Positions 29,261 to 38,036 of a stretch of 64,000 nt of DNA are shown here, piece by piece. The stretch's first letter is position 1; each line of letters starts with the position of its first letter. The stretch comes from Streptomyces spinosus (lineage in GTDB: Bacteria > Actinomycetota > Actinomycetes > Streptomycetales > Streptomycetaceae). The stretch spans positions 682,001 to 746,000 of the forward strand of contig NZ_JAINRC010000001.1 of the NCBI RefSeq assembly GCF_020400655.1. The letters are read 5' to 3'. The notes below the pieces were generated by a model that made no database searches, was not told where the DNA came from, and saw only the letters and a list, made by a program, of their open reading frames with translations. Both the position numbers and the translations under genes were made by a program.

Positions 29261-30499
29261 ATGGACCGTGCCCCCGCCACCCCGCCGAAGGCCGTCGGGA
29301 TCGTCTGGCTGCTGCTGGGCCTCAACACGCTCGGCTCCGCCGGGGCGAAGACCATCGTCCAGCTGCCCCGCTCCCTCATCCAGCTGGTCACCATGGGCTC
29401 GCTGGTCGTCGCGTTCGCGCTGGCGCTCGCGCTCAATGTGCGGCTGCGGGTCAGACCCAGCGCGTTCGTGTTCCTGCTCACCCTGCTGCTGGTGCCGAGC
29501 GTGATCTCCAGCGTGCACCTGGAGTCCGGGTTCGGCGCGTTGTTCCGCTGCACCCGGCTGGCCCTCTTCATCGGCACGCTGTGGCTGGTGAGCCGCTGGT
29601 GGGACGGCAGTGTGACGTTCGTCCGCCACCACATCCGGATGTACTTCGGGGTGCTCGTGTCGGTGGCCGCGGGCCTGGCCATCTCACCGGGCGCGGCCAT
29701 GCCCGACCTGTACGGCGGACGTCTCGTCGGCGCGCTGTGGCCGCTCACCCCGCCGCAGATCGGGCAGTACACGGCGGTGATCACCGGGTTGACCGTGCTG
29801 CTCCTCCTCGGCCGCCAGGTCGACCGGACCAGTGCGGCGGTGGTCATCGTTCCGTCACTCGTCCTCCTCGCGCTCACCCACACCCGGACCGCCACCGTCG
29901 GCCTGCTCGCCGGGCTGGCGCTCGCGATCGGCTCGCTCATGCTCACCAGCGCCGCGGCCCGCCGCTTCTTCACCTGGGCGGTGCTGTGCGCCACGGTGGC
30001 CGCGGTGGGGTTCGCCTCCGCGCTCCAGGCGTGGTTCCTGCGCGGCCAGAGCAAGGAGAACTTCTCCAGCCTCACCGGCCGGGCCAAGGTCTGGGACGCC
30101 CTGCTGGCGGCGCCCCGGACGACCGGGGAGCGGTTCTTCGGCGTGGGCCTTGGCGACAAGTCGTTCGGCGGGCTGCCGATCGACAACAGCTGGCTGGCCG
30201 TCTACAACGAGCAGGGCCTGGTCGGTGTCGCCCTCGTGGCGGCGGTCCTGCTCGTGCTCGGCGGTGTCGCGCTGCTGCGGCCGCCGTCGCTGTCGAGGGC
30301 CTGCGCGATCTTCCTGATCAGCTACGTCGCGATCTCGTCGTACACCGAGGCGGGCCTCGGCGACGCCTCGCCGTACCTGCTGCACCTGGCCCTGGCCGCC
30401 TCGCTGCTCGTAGCGCCCGCCGCGGCCCCGCCGCCGCCGGCACCCCCGCCGCCCCGACCAGGTGTCCCGCGCTGGGCCCGGGACCGGGAGGTGAGCTGA
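29261..30499 (+). CDS. O-antigen ligase/Wzy-type polysaccharide polymerase
   Basis: A 412-residue integral membrane protein with about 10-11 hydrophobic segments and a large external loop (about residues 255-305) containing GRAKVWDALLAAP and GVGLGDKSFGGLPIDNSWLA. That loop plus the THTRTATVGLLAGLALA helix is the O-antigen ligase/polymerase (Wzy_C) signature. It would polymerise flipped repeat units outside the membrane. ATG 29261 follows the beta-helix stop by one base; an in-frame GTG at 29252 is an alternative. A poly-Pro tail (about 390-405) is cytoplasmic. Confidence 0.85.
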   Translation: MDRAPATPPKAVGIVWLLLGLNTLGSAGAKTIVQLPRSLIQLVTMGSLVVAFALALALNVRLRVRPSAFVFLLTLLLVPSVISSVHLESGFGALFRCTRLALFIGTLWLVSRWWDGSVTFVRHHIRMYFGVLVSVAAGLAISPGAAMPDLYGGRLVGALWPLTPPQIGQYTAVITGLTVLLLLGRQVDRTSAAVVIVPSLVLLALTHTRTATVGLLAGLALAIGSLMLTSAAARRFFTWAVLCATVAAVGFASALQAWFLRGQSKENFSSLTGRAKVWDALLAAPRTTGERFFGVGLGDKSFGGLPIDNSWLAVYNEQGLVGVALVAAVLLVLGGVALLRPPSLSRACAIFLISYVAISSYTEAGLGDASPYLLHLALAASLLVAPAAAPPPPAPPPPRPGVPRWARDREVS

Positions 30500-30501
30500 C
30501 C

Positions 30502-31725
30502 ATGCACGTCCTCGTGGTGCACAACCGCTACTCCTCGGCGCAGCCGAGCGGCGAGAACCGGGTCGTCGACGAGGAGGTGGCGCTGCTGCGCTCGGCCGGC
30601 CACCGGGTCGAGGTGTTCGAGCGGCGCAGCGACGACATCGCCGGCCGGTCCCTGCCGGGCAAGGTCGCGGTGCCGCTGCTTGTGCCGTGGAACCCGGCGG
30701 TGCGCCGGGAGCTCACCGCCAGGCTCCGCGCCGAGCGGCCGGACGTGGTGCACGTCCACAACGTCTTCCCGCTCCTGTCGCCCGCGGTCCTCGCCGCCTG
30801 CGCCGACGCCGGCGTGCCCGTCGTCGCCACGCTGCACAACTACACCCAGGTCTGCCCGCCCGGCACGCTGCAACGGGACGGCCGGCTGTGCACCGAGTGC
30901 GTCGGCCCGGCGGTGCCGCTGCCCGCCGTCCGGCACGGCTGCTACCGGGGCTCCCGTCTCGCGACGGTGCCGCTCGCGGTGAGCCTGTCGGTCAACCGGC
31001 GGCGGTGGTGGTCCGGTGTGGAGCGGTTCTTCTGCATCTCCGAGGCGCAGCGCGACGTCCTGGTGCGCGCGGGCCTGCCGGCCGGGTTGCTGACGGTGAA
31101 GCACAACTTCGTGCCCGATCCCGGCGCCTGCCGGGAGGGCGACGGGGAGCACCTGCTCTTCCTCGGCCGGCTGGCGGAGGCCAAGGGAGTGGGGCTGCTC
31201 ATGGCCGCGTGGGACGAGATCGCGGCGGACGGCGGTGTCGGCGTGCCGCTCGTGCTCGCCGGCGCGGGACCGCTGGAGCGGGAGGTGACCGCGTGGGCGG
31301 CGGGCCGGGACGACGTGCGCTACGCCGGTCTGCTCGAACCGGCCCGGGTGCGGCAGGCCGTCGCGCGGTCGGTCGCCGTGGTGGCCCCGTCGGTGGCCAT
31401 GGAGACGTTCGGCCTGGTGGTCGCGGAGGCCATGGCGGCGGGCGTGCCGGCCGTCGCCGCCGGCCACGGCGCCTTCGTCGAACTCGTCGAGGACGGGGTG
31501 ACCGGGCTGCTGCACCGGCCGGGCGACCCCGCCTCGCTCGCGGACCGGATCCGCCGCGTCGCGACCCGGCCGCGGCTGGGCCGGGAGATGGGTCAGGCGG
31601 CCCGGCGCCGCTACGAGAAGGGCTTCAGCCCGGCCGTCGGGCTGGAGCGCCTGGAAGAGGAGTACCGCGCCGCGATCGCGGGGCGGGCGCAATCGAGGGG
31701 GGACGGAACCAATGGGGGGCACTAG
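30502..31725 (+). CDS. Glycosyltransferase family 4
   Basis: A 407-residue GT-B enzyme. N-terminal VVHNRYSSAQPSGENRVVDE is a recognisable GT4 subgroup start; DVVHVHNVFPLLSPAVLAAC and LHNYTQVCPPGTL follow, the latter opening a Cys-rich insert (PPGTLQRDGRLCTECVGP). The donor domain has LFLGRLAEAKGVGLLMAAW, RYAGLLEPARVRQAVARS and ETFGLVVAEAMAAGVPAVAA (the EX7E motif). It is predicted to be cytoplasmic at the inner membrane face; donor sugar unknown. ATG 30502 lies two bases after the polymerase stop. Confidence 0.9.
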   Translation: MHVLVVHNRYSSAQPSGENRVVDEEVALLRSAGHRVEVFERRSDDIAGRSLPGKVAVPLLVPWNPAVRRELTARLRAERPDVVHVHNVFPLLSPAVLAACADAGVPVVATLHNYTQVCPPGTLQRDGRLCTECVGPAVPLPAVRHGCYRGSRLATVPLAVSLSVNRRRWWSGVERFFCISEAQRDVLVRAGLPAGLLTVKHNFVPDPGACREGDGEHLLFLGRLAEAKGVGLLMAAWDEIAADGGVGVPLVLAGAGPLEREVTAWAAGRDDVRYAGLLEPARVRQAVARSVAVVAPSVAMETFGLVVAEAMAAGVPAVAAGHGAFVELVEDGVTGLLHRPGDPASLADRIRRVATRPRLGREMGQAARRRYEKGFSPAVGLERLEEEYRAAIAGRAQSRGDGTNGGH

Positions 31726-32976
31726 ATGACACGATGCCGACTCTGCGGCTCGGCGGCGCTGGTGAGCGTCGTCGACCTGGGGGCGACGCCGCCGTGCGAG
31801 AGCTTTCTCGCGGCGGACCGACTGGACGAGCCGGAGCCGACGTACCCGCTGCACCTGCGGGTCTGCACCGACTGCTGGCTCGCGCAGATCCCGCCGCTGA
31901 TCACGCCGGAGGAGACGTTCAAGGAGTACGCGTACTTCTCCTCGTACTCGACGTCCTGGGTGGAGCACGCGCGCACGTTCGTCGCCGACGCCGTGCGGCG
32001 GGTGGGGCTCGGCCCGGACGCCTTCGTGGTCGAGGTCGCGAGCAACGACGGCTACCTGCTCAAGCACGTGGTGGACCGGGGGATCCGCTGCCTCGGCATC
32101 GAGCCGTCGGTGAACGTCGGCGCCGCGGCCCGGGACGCGGGTGTGCCCACGCTCACGGAGTTCCTGAGCCCGGACACCGGCGCGGCGGTCCGCGCCGAGC
32201 ACGGCCCGGCGAACCTGGTCGTCGCCAACAACGTGTACGCGCACATCCCCGACGTCGTCGGGTTCACCCGGGGACTGCGCGCCCTGGTCGCCGACGACGG
32301 CTGGGTCTCCATCGAGGTGCAGCACCTGCTGACCCTGATCGAGGAGAACCAGTACGACACGATCTACCACGAGCACTTCCAGTACTACACGGTCGCCGCC
32401 GCGATCCGGGCGCTGGCGAGCGGCGGACTGGCGCTGGTGGACGTCGAGTTGCTGCCCACGCACGGCGGCTCCATCCGGCTGTGGGCCCGGCCGGCCGAGG
32501 TGGCAGGCGAACCGGCCCGGCGGGTGGCCGACGTGCTCGACCGGGAGAAGGCCGCCGGGCTCCAGGAGCTGTCCGGGTACACCGAGTTCTCCACGCGGGT
32601 GGCCAAGGTGCGCCGGGACCTGCTGAGGTTCCTCGTCGAGGCGGCCGAGCGCGGCGAGACGGTGGTCGGCTACGGCGCCCCGGGCAAGGGCAACACGCTG
32701 CTCAACCACTGCGGCGTCCGGCCCGACCTGCTCGCGTACACGGTCGACCGCAACCCCTACAAGCACGGCAGGTTCACCCCGGGCACCCGCATCCCGATCC
32801 TGCCGCCCGAGCGGATCGCCGCGGACAAGCCGGACTACGTGCTGGTCCTGCCGTGGAACCTGCGGGCCGAACTGGTCGAGCAGCTGTCCTACGTGCACGA
32901 CTGGGGCGGCCGGCTGGTCTTCCCCATCCCGGAACTGAGCGTTGTCGAGGCCGCGTCGCGAGAGGTCACAGCATGA
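31726..32976 (+). CDS. NDP-sugar C-methyltransferase (zinc-binding, SAM-dependent)
   Basis: A 416-residue enzyme with the three-part plan of TylC3/NovU-type sugar C-methyltransferases. N-terminal zinc site CRLCGS plus a later CTDC (about residues 4, 7, 47, 50); a SAM-binding Rossmann domain with VVEVASNDGYLLKHVV and LVVANNVYAHIPDVVGF; and a C-terminal domain with VGYGAPGKGNTLLNHCGV and LPWNLRAELVEQL. The YHEHFQYYT segment carries the catalytic His/Glu/Tyr. These enzymes methylate C3 of a 4-keto NDP-sugar, so a branched-chain sugar is expected in the polymer. Confidence 0.88.
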   Translation: MTRCRLCGSAALVSVVDLGATPPCESFLAADRLDEPEPTYPLHLRVCTDCWLAQIPPLITPEETFKEYAYFSSYSTSWVEHARTFVADAVRRVGLGPDAFVVEVASNDGYLLKHVVDRGIRCLGIEPSVNVGAAARDAGVPTLTEFLSPDTGAAVRAEHGPANLVVANNVYAHIPDVVGFTRGLRALVADDGWVSIEVQHLLTLIEENQYDTIYHEHFQYYTVAAAIRALASGGLALVDVELLPTHGGSIRLWARPAEVAGEPARRVADVLDREKAAGLQELSGYTEFSTRVAKVRRDLLRFLVEAAERGETVVGYGAPGKGNTLLNHCGVRPDLLAYTVDRNPYKHGRFTPGTRIPILPPERIAADKPDYVLVLPWNLRAELVEQLSYVHDWGGRLVFPIPELSVVEAASREVTA

Positions 32977-33767
32977 AGGTCGTTCTGTTCTGCGGCGGTT
33001 ACGGGATGCGGATGCGCAGCGGCGCCGCGGACGACGTGCCCAAGCCGATGGCGATGGTCGGCCCCAGGCCGCTGATCTGGCACGTCATGCGCTACTACGC
33101 GCACTTCGGCCACACGGAGTTCATCCTGTGCCTCGGGTACGGGGCCCACCACATCAAGGAGTTCTTCCTCAACTACGAGGAGACGACGTCCAACGACTTC
33201 GTACTGCGGGGCGGGCGGACCGAGCTGCTGTCCACCGACATCTCGGACTGGACCATCACGTTCGCGCAGACCGGCATCGAGTCGCCGATCGGGGAACGGC
33301 TGCGCCGGGTGCGGCACCACCTGGACGGCGACGAGATGTTCCTCGCCAACTACGCCGACGTGCTCACCGACGCCCCGCTGCCGGAGATGATCGAGAACTT
33401 CGCCCGGCGCGACGCCGGTGCGTCGATGATGGTGGTGCCGCCGCAGTCGTCGTTCCACTGCGTGGAGCTGGGCGAGGACGGCCTGGTGGGGGGCATCACC
33501 GCGGTGAGCGAACTGCCGCTGTGGGAGAACGGCGGCTACTTCGTGCTCCGCCAGGAGGTCTTCGACCACATCCCCGAGGACGGGGACCTGGTCGCCGACG
33601 GATGCGCCCAGCTGGCCAAGCGCGGACGGCTGGTGGCGCACCGGCACCGCGGCTTCTGGAAGCCGACCGACACCGTCAAGGAGCGGGCCGCGCTCGACGC
33701 CGCCTACGCCCGGGGCGACCGCCCGTGGGCCGTGTGGGAGCGGGAGAGCGCGGGGGTGGGCGCGTGA
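32973..33767 (+). CDS. Glucose-1-phosphate cytidylyltransferase-like (RfbF family)
   Basis: A 264-residue nucleotidyltransferase. N-terminal VVLFCGGYGMRMRSG is the pyrophosphorylase loop (GGxGxRM), followed by DVPKPMAMVGPRPLIWHVMR. Internal blocks (FILCLGYGAHHIKEFFLNYE, FLANYADVLTD, NGGYFVLRQEVFDHI, GFWKPTDTVKERAALD) follow RfbF-type enzymes that make CDP-glucose, rather than RmlA. Base and sugar specificity cannot be proved by eye. It should activate the sugar that the neighbouring methyltransferase and epimerases modify. It overlaps the methyltransferase stop (ATGA). Confidence 0.85.
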   Translation: MKVVLFCGGYGMRMRSGAADDVPKPMAMVGPRPLIWHVMRYYAHFGHTEFILCLGYGAHHIKEFFLNYEETTSNDFVLRGGRTELLSTDISDWTITFAQTGIESPIGERLRRVRHHLDGDEMFLANYADVLTDAPLPEMIENFARRDAGASMMVVPPQSSFHCVELGEDGLVGGITAVSELPLWENGGYFVLRQEVFDHIPEDGDLVADGCAQLAKRGRLVAHRHRGFWKPTDTVKERAALDAAYARGDRPWAVWERESAGVGA

Positions 33768-34411
33768 TCCGGCTCGGGGCGGGACGCCTGGAGCGGATCG
33801 TCGCGGTGGGCGCGCACTGCGACGACATCGCCATCGGCGCCGGCGGCACGCTGCTGACGCTGTGCCACGCGCGCCCGGGCGTCCGTGTCGACGCGCTGGT
33901 GCTCTCCGGCGGCGGCACCGGGCGCGAGCAGGAGGAGGCGGCAGCGCTCGCCGCCTTCTGCCCGGGCGCCGACCTGCGGCTGACCGTGCACAAGCTGCCG
34001 GACGGCCGGCTCCCCGCGCACTGGGAGGAGGCCAAGTCCGCCGTGGAGGAGCTGCGCGAGCGGACCGACCCGGACCTGGTCCTCGCGCCGCGCACCGACG
34101 ACGCGCACCAGGACCACCGCGGCCTGGCGCGGCTGGTGCCGACCGCGTTCCGCGACCACCTGGTCCTCGGCTACGAGATCGTCAAGTGGGACGGCGATCT
34201 CGGCCGGCCGTCCGCCTACCAGCCGCTGACGCCTCAGACCGCCGAACAGAAGGTACGGCTGCTGCAGGAGCACTACCCCTCGCAGCGGCACCGGCCCTGG
34301 TACGACCGGGAGGCCTTCCTCGGCCTGGCCCGGATCCGCGGCATCGAATGCCACGAGCGCTACGCCGAGGCGTTCGCCGTCACCAAACTCACGTTCGACC
34401 TGGGGGAATGA
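33764..34411 (+). CDS. PIG-L family deacetylase
   Basis: A 215-residue LmbE/PIG-L protein. Zinc site AHCDDIAIGAGG (H and DD near residues 18-21) and HQDHRGL (second His pair near residue 110), separated by the expected Rossmann-like core. The family removes N-acetyl groups from sugars (MshB, GlcNAc-PI deacetylase) or hydrolyses related amides. In this operon it may deacetylate a sugar nucleotide or lipid-linked intermediate. GTG 33764 overlaps the upstream stop (GTGA). The canonical PxxDD reads AHCDD here. Confidence 0.85.
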   Translation: MIRLGAGRLERIVAVGAHCDDIAIGAGGTLLTLCHARPGVRVDALVLSGGGTGREQEEAAALAAFCPGADLRLTVHKLPDGRLPAHWEEAKSAVEELRERTDPDLVLAPRTDDAHQDHRGLARLVPTAFRDHLVLGYEIVKWDGDLGRPSAYQPLTPQTAEQKVRLLQEHYPSQRHRPWYDREAFLGLARIRGIECHERYAEAFAVTKLTFDLGE

Positions 34412-34414
34412 ACC

Positions 34415-35440
34415 TTGCGCGTACTGCTCACCGGGCACCAGGGCTACCTGGGCACCGTCATGGCGCCCGTCCTGACGGCCGCCGGGCACGAGGTCGTCGG
34501 CCTCGACTCCGGCCTGTTCGCCGACTGCGTCCTGGGCCCCGCGCCCGCCGACCCGCCGGGGCACCGGGTGGACCTGCGCGACGTCACGGCCGACCACCTG
34601 GCCGGGGTGGACGCCGTGATCCACCTGGCCGCGCTCTCCAACGACCCGCTGGGATCGCTGGCACCGGAGCTCACCTACGACATCAACCACCACGCGTCCG
34701 TGCGGCTGGCCCGGCTGGCCCGCGACGCCGGGGTGCGGCGCTTCCTGTACGCGTCGACCTGCTCCGTCTACGGCGCGGCCGGCGGCGACGACCTGGTGGC
34801 CGAGGACGCCCCGCTGCGCCCGGTGACGCCGTACGCGGAGTCCAAGGTGCGGGTGGAGGACGACCTGCACTCCCTGGCCGACGGCGACTTCAGTCCGGTG
34901 TACATGCGCAACGCCACCGCCTTCGGCTACTCGCCCCGGCTGCGCGCCGACATCGTGCTCAACAACCTGGTGGGCCACGCCCTGCTGTCCGGTGAGGTCC
35001 TCGTGCTCTCCGACGGCACCCCCTGGCGTCCGCTGGTGCACGCCGCCGATATCGCGCGGGCCTTCTCGGCCGCGCTGAGCGCGCCGCGGGAGGCGGTGCA
35101 CGACCGGGCGTTCAACATCGGCAGCGAGACCAACAACGTCACCGTCGCCGAGATCGCCGGGCAGGTCGCCGAGGCGGTGTCCGGGGCGAAGGTGGTGATC
35201 ACCGGGGAGACCGGTGCCGATCCGCGGTCCTACCGGGTGGACTTCTCCCGTTTCCGCGCCGCGGTGCCCGGCTTCGACTGCGCGTGGACGGTGAAGCGGG
35301 GCGCGCTCGAACTCGCCGACGCCTACCGCGAGTTCGGCCTCACCCGGGAGGACTTCGAGCAGCGCTTCACCCGTCTGGCCGTGCTGCGCGCGGCGTCCGG
35401 GTCCGGCGCCGTCGACGACACCCTGCGGTGGCGCCCGTGA
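34415..35440 (+). CDS. NAD-dependent sugar epimerase/dehydratase (extended SDR)
   Basis: A 341-residue extended short-chain dehydrogenase. Cofactor loop LLTGHQGYLGTVMAPVL, active-site ASTCSVYGAAGG and YAESKVRVEDDL (Tyr-x-x-x-Lys), then MRNATAFGYSPRLRADIVLN and WRPLVHAADIARAF, a block typical of NDP-sugar epimerases/4-reductases. It could act as 4-epimerase or 4-ketoreductase on the methylated sugar; a 4,6-dehydratase role is less likely because the usual TDE-type active site is not seen. The TTG start at 34415 follows a GGGGG stretch. Confidence 0.83.
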   Translation: MRVLLTGHQGYLGTVMAPVLTAAGHEVVGLDSGLFADCVLGPAPADPPGHRVDLRDVTADHLAGVDAVIHLAALSNDPLGSLAPELTYDINHHASVRLARLARDAGVRRFLYASTCSVYGAAGGDDLVAEDAPLRPVTPYAESKVRVEDDLHSLADGDFSPVYMRNATAFGYSPRLRADIVLNNLVGHALLSGEVLVLSDGTPWRPLVHAADIARAFSAALSAPREAVHDRAFNIGSETNNVTVAEIAGQVAEAVSGAKVVITGETGADPRSYRVDFSRFRAAVPGFDCAWTVKRGALELADAYREFGLTREDFEQRFTRLAVLRAASGSGAVDDTLRWRP

Positions 35441-36711
35441 CCGGGACCGGCGAGGAGATGTACGCGCTGGTGGAGCGGATGTACCCGCTGTGCCGGAGCA
35501 TCACCGGCGACGGTGTGCGCGCCACCTTGGACATCGTCGGGGAGTACATCCCGCTCCAGCGGCACGAGGTGCCGACCGGCACGCAGGTGCTCGACTGGAC
35601 CGTGCCGCAGGAGTGGAACATCCGCGACGCGTACATCGCCGACGCCGCCGGGAACCGGGTCGTCGACTTCGCCGCGTCCAGCCTGCACGTGCTCGGCTAC
35701 AGCGTGCCGGTGTCGGCGACCATGCCGCTGGCCGAACTGCGCGGACACCTGCACACCCTGCCGGAACACCCGGCCTGGGTGCCGTACCGCACCAGTTACT
35801 ACAAGCCGGACTGGGGGTTCTGCCTGGCGCAGGAGACCCTGGACGCGATGGAGGACGGCGACTACGAGGTCCGCGTCGACTCCACCCTCGCCGACGGCCA
35901 CCTCAGCTACGCCGAGCACGTGGTCCCCGGGCAGGTCCCCGACGAGGTGCTCGTCTCCTGCCATGTCTGCCACCCGTCGCTGGCCAACGACAACCTGGCC
36001 GGCATCGCGGTGGCGACGTTCCTGGCACGGGCGCTGGCGGAGCGTACGCCGTACCACACCTACCGGTTCGTCTTCGCGCCCGGCACGATCGGGGCGATCA
36101 CCTGGCTGGCCCGCAACGCGGAGCGGGTGGACCGGGTCAGGCACGGCCTGGTCCTGGCCTGCGCCGGCGACCCCGGGCAGTTGACCTACAAGCAGAGCAG
36201 ACGCGGCGACGCGGAGATCGACCGGGTGATGCGGCACGTCCTGGCCGCCTCCCAACGCCCGCACCGCGTCACCGAGTTCACGCCCTACGGCTACGACGAG
36301 CGGCAGTACTGCTCGCCCGGGTTCGACCTCGGGGTGGGCTCGCTCACCCGGACGCCGTACGCGGGCTACCCCGAGTACCACACCTCGGCGGACGACCTGG
36401 ACTTCGTCTCCCCGGAGGCGATGGCCGACACGCTCGCCGTCTGCCGGGAGGCGTTCGCCGTCCTCGACCGCAACCGGCGCTACGTCAACCTCAGCCCCTA
36501 CGGCGAACCGCAGCTGGGCCGGCGGGGGCTGTACGACGCGCTCGGCGGCCGCAGCGACACCAAGCAGGCCCAGATGGCCATGCTCTGGGTGCTCAACCTC
36601 TCCGACGGCGAGCACAGTCTGCTGGACGTCACCGAGCGTTCCGGGCTGCCGTTCGACACCGTCGCCGCCGCGGCCGACGCCCTGCACGGCGCCGGACTGA
36701 TCAAGGCATGA
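35437..36711 (+). CDS. DUF4910 aminopeptidase-like protein with winged-helix tail
   Basis: A 424-residue protein. Residues 1-350 resemble the zinc aminopeptidase fold of the DUF4910 group: CHVCHPSLANDNLAGIAVA holds the metal-site-like His and Asp, and PEYHTSADDLDFVSPEAM the later His-Thr-Ser-x-Asp. The last ~70 residues (MLWVLNLSDGEHSLLDVTER) look like a winged helix. Members are common in polysaccharide operons, where their substrate is unknown; they may hydrolyse an amide on a sugar. GTG 35437 overlaps the SDR stop. Confidence 0.75.
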   Translation: MTGTGEEMYALVERMYPLCRSITGDGVRATLDIVGEYIPLQRHEVPTGTQVLDWTVPQEWNIRDAYIADAAGNRVVDFAASSLHVLGYSVPVSATMPLAELRGHLHTLPEHPAWVPYRTSYYKPDWGFCLAQETLDAMEDGDYEVRVDSTLADGHLSYAEHVVPGQVPDEVLVSCHVCHPSLANDNLAGIAVATFLARALAERTPYHTYRFVFAPGTIGAITWLARNAERVDRVRHGLVLACAGDPGQLTYKQSRRGDAEIDRVMRHVLAASQRPHRVTEFTPYGYDERQYCSPGFDLGVGSLTRTPYAGYPEYHTSADDLDFVSPEAMADTLAVCREAFAVLDRNRRYVNLSPYGEPQLGRRGLYDALGGRSDTKQAQMAMLWVLNLSDGEHSLLDVTERSGLPFDTVAAAADALHGAGLIKA

Positions 36712-38036
36712 CGCCGATGACCACCGAGGGGGAGGATCCGCGGACGACGGCGCCACCGGCGGCCCGGGCCGCGCACGCCCGGCGCTCCGCCCGGCGGGCC
36801 GTCGCCGGCCGGCTGTCCTGGGGGCTCGCCGACCAGGCGGCCTCCAGCATCAGCAACTTCGCGGTGGGCATCTACGTGGCCCGCTCGCTGGGGGTGACCG
36901 CGTTCGGCGTGTTCAGCCTCGCCTGGGTGACCTACGGCGTGGTGCTCAACGTCTCCCGCGGCCTTGCCACCGACCCCCTCGTGGTGCGCTTCAGCGGGGT
37001 GCCGGAGGCGTCCTGGCGCGCGGCGGTGGCCCGGTCCTCGGGCACCGCGCTCGGTGTGGGCGCCGCCATCGGCGCGGCGTGCCTGGTGGCCGGGCTCGGT
37101 CTCGGCGGCCGTGTGGGGCCCGCGTTCGCCTGCCTCGGCGTCGTGCTGCCGGGGCTGCTGCTGCAGGACGCCTGGCGGTTCTCGTTCTTCGCCGCCGGCG
37201 CCGGGCGGAAGGCCTTCGTCAACGACCTCGTGTGGTGCGTGGCGCTCGTCCCGGCGATGGTCCTGGCGGCACGCGTGGACAGCGTGGCCGCGTTCGTCCT
37301 CGCCTGGGGGGCCTCCGCCGCGGTGGCCGCCGGGTACGGCTGCTTCCAGTCGGGGATCCGGCCCGCGGCGGCCGGAGCGCGCGCGTGGCTTCGCGAGCAC
37401 CGCGACCTCGGCTCCCGCTACCTGGCCGAGAACGTCAGCCTCAGCGGCGCGAGCCAGCTGCGGGCGTACGGGCTCGGCGCGATCGCCGGCGTCGGCGCGG
37501 TGGGCGCGGTGCGGGGTGCCGAGCTCCTGATGGGTCCCTTCCTCGCCGTGCTGATGGGACTGTCGCTGGTGACCGTCCCGGAGGCGGCACGGGTGCTGCG
37601 GCAGGCCCCGCACCGCCTCGGCACGTTCTGCCTGCTGCTGGGCGGCGGGCAGGCCGCCGCCGCGCTGCTGTGGGGCGGGTCGCTGCTGCTGCTGCCGCAG
37701 CGGCTCGGCGACCTCGTCCTGGGCGGCGTCTGGCACTCCGCCTCGCGGCTCATCGTGCCGATCACCCTCAGCGTCGCCGGCGCGGGCCTCGGCACCGGCG
37801 CCGCGGCCGGGCTGCGCGCGCTCGGCGCGGCCCGCCGCAGCCTGCGCTCCCAGCTGTTCGCGTCCGCCTGCTACGTCGGCGGCGGGCTCGGCGGGGCGGC
37901 CGTCGCGGGCCCGGTCGGCTCGGCCTGGGGCGTCGCCGCCGCGACCGTCAGCGGCTCGGCCGTGTGGTGGCTGCAGCTGCGGTCCGCCCTGCGCGAGCGG
38001 CACCACCACTCCGTTCCCGAAGTGAGGACCACATGA
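36708..38036 (+). CDS. Wzx-type polysaccharide flippase (MOP superfamily)
   Basis: A 442-residue integral membrane protein with about 12-14 hydrophobic helices and the N-terminal pattern of lipid-linked repeat-unit exporters (LADQAASSISNFAVGIYVAR; LGVTAFGVFSLAWVTYG). Arg/Ala-rich cytoplasmic start, no signal peptide. It would translocate the undecaprenyl-linked repeat unit before polymerisation by the Wzy-like protein encoded at 29261. ATG 36708 overlaps the DUF4910 stop; a second in-frame ATG lies at 36717. Confidence 0.85.
   Translation: MTPMTTEGEDPRTTAPPAARAAHARRSARRAVAGRLSWGLADQAASSISNFAVGIYVARSLGVTAFGVFSLAWVTYGVVLNVSRGLATDPLVVRFSGVPEASWRAAVARSSGTALGVGAAIGAACLVAGLGLGGRVGPAFACLGVVLPGLLLQDAWRFSFFAAGAGRKAFVNDLVWCVALVPAMVLAARVDSVAAFVLAWGASAAVAAGYGCFQSGIRPAAAGARAWLREHRDLGSRYLAENVSLSGASQLRAYGLGAIAGVGAVGAVRGAELLMGPFLAVLMGLSLVTVPEAARVLRQAPHRLGTFCLLLGGGQAAAALLWGGSLLLLPQRLGDLVLGGVWHSASRLIVPITLSVAGAGLGTGAAAGLRALGAARRSLRSQLFASACYVGGGLGGAAVAGPVGSAWGVAAATVSGSAVWWLQLRSALRERHHHSVPEVRTT

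Noticed and set aside
25441..30186. A 1581-codon open frame on the minus strand
   Set aside because: It lies antisense to four well-supported exopolysaccharide genes, and its translation is low-complexity Arg/Pro/Gly/Ala. Such frames are a by-product of high third-position GC.
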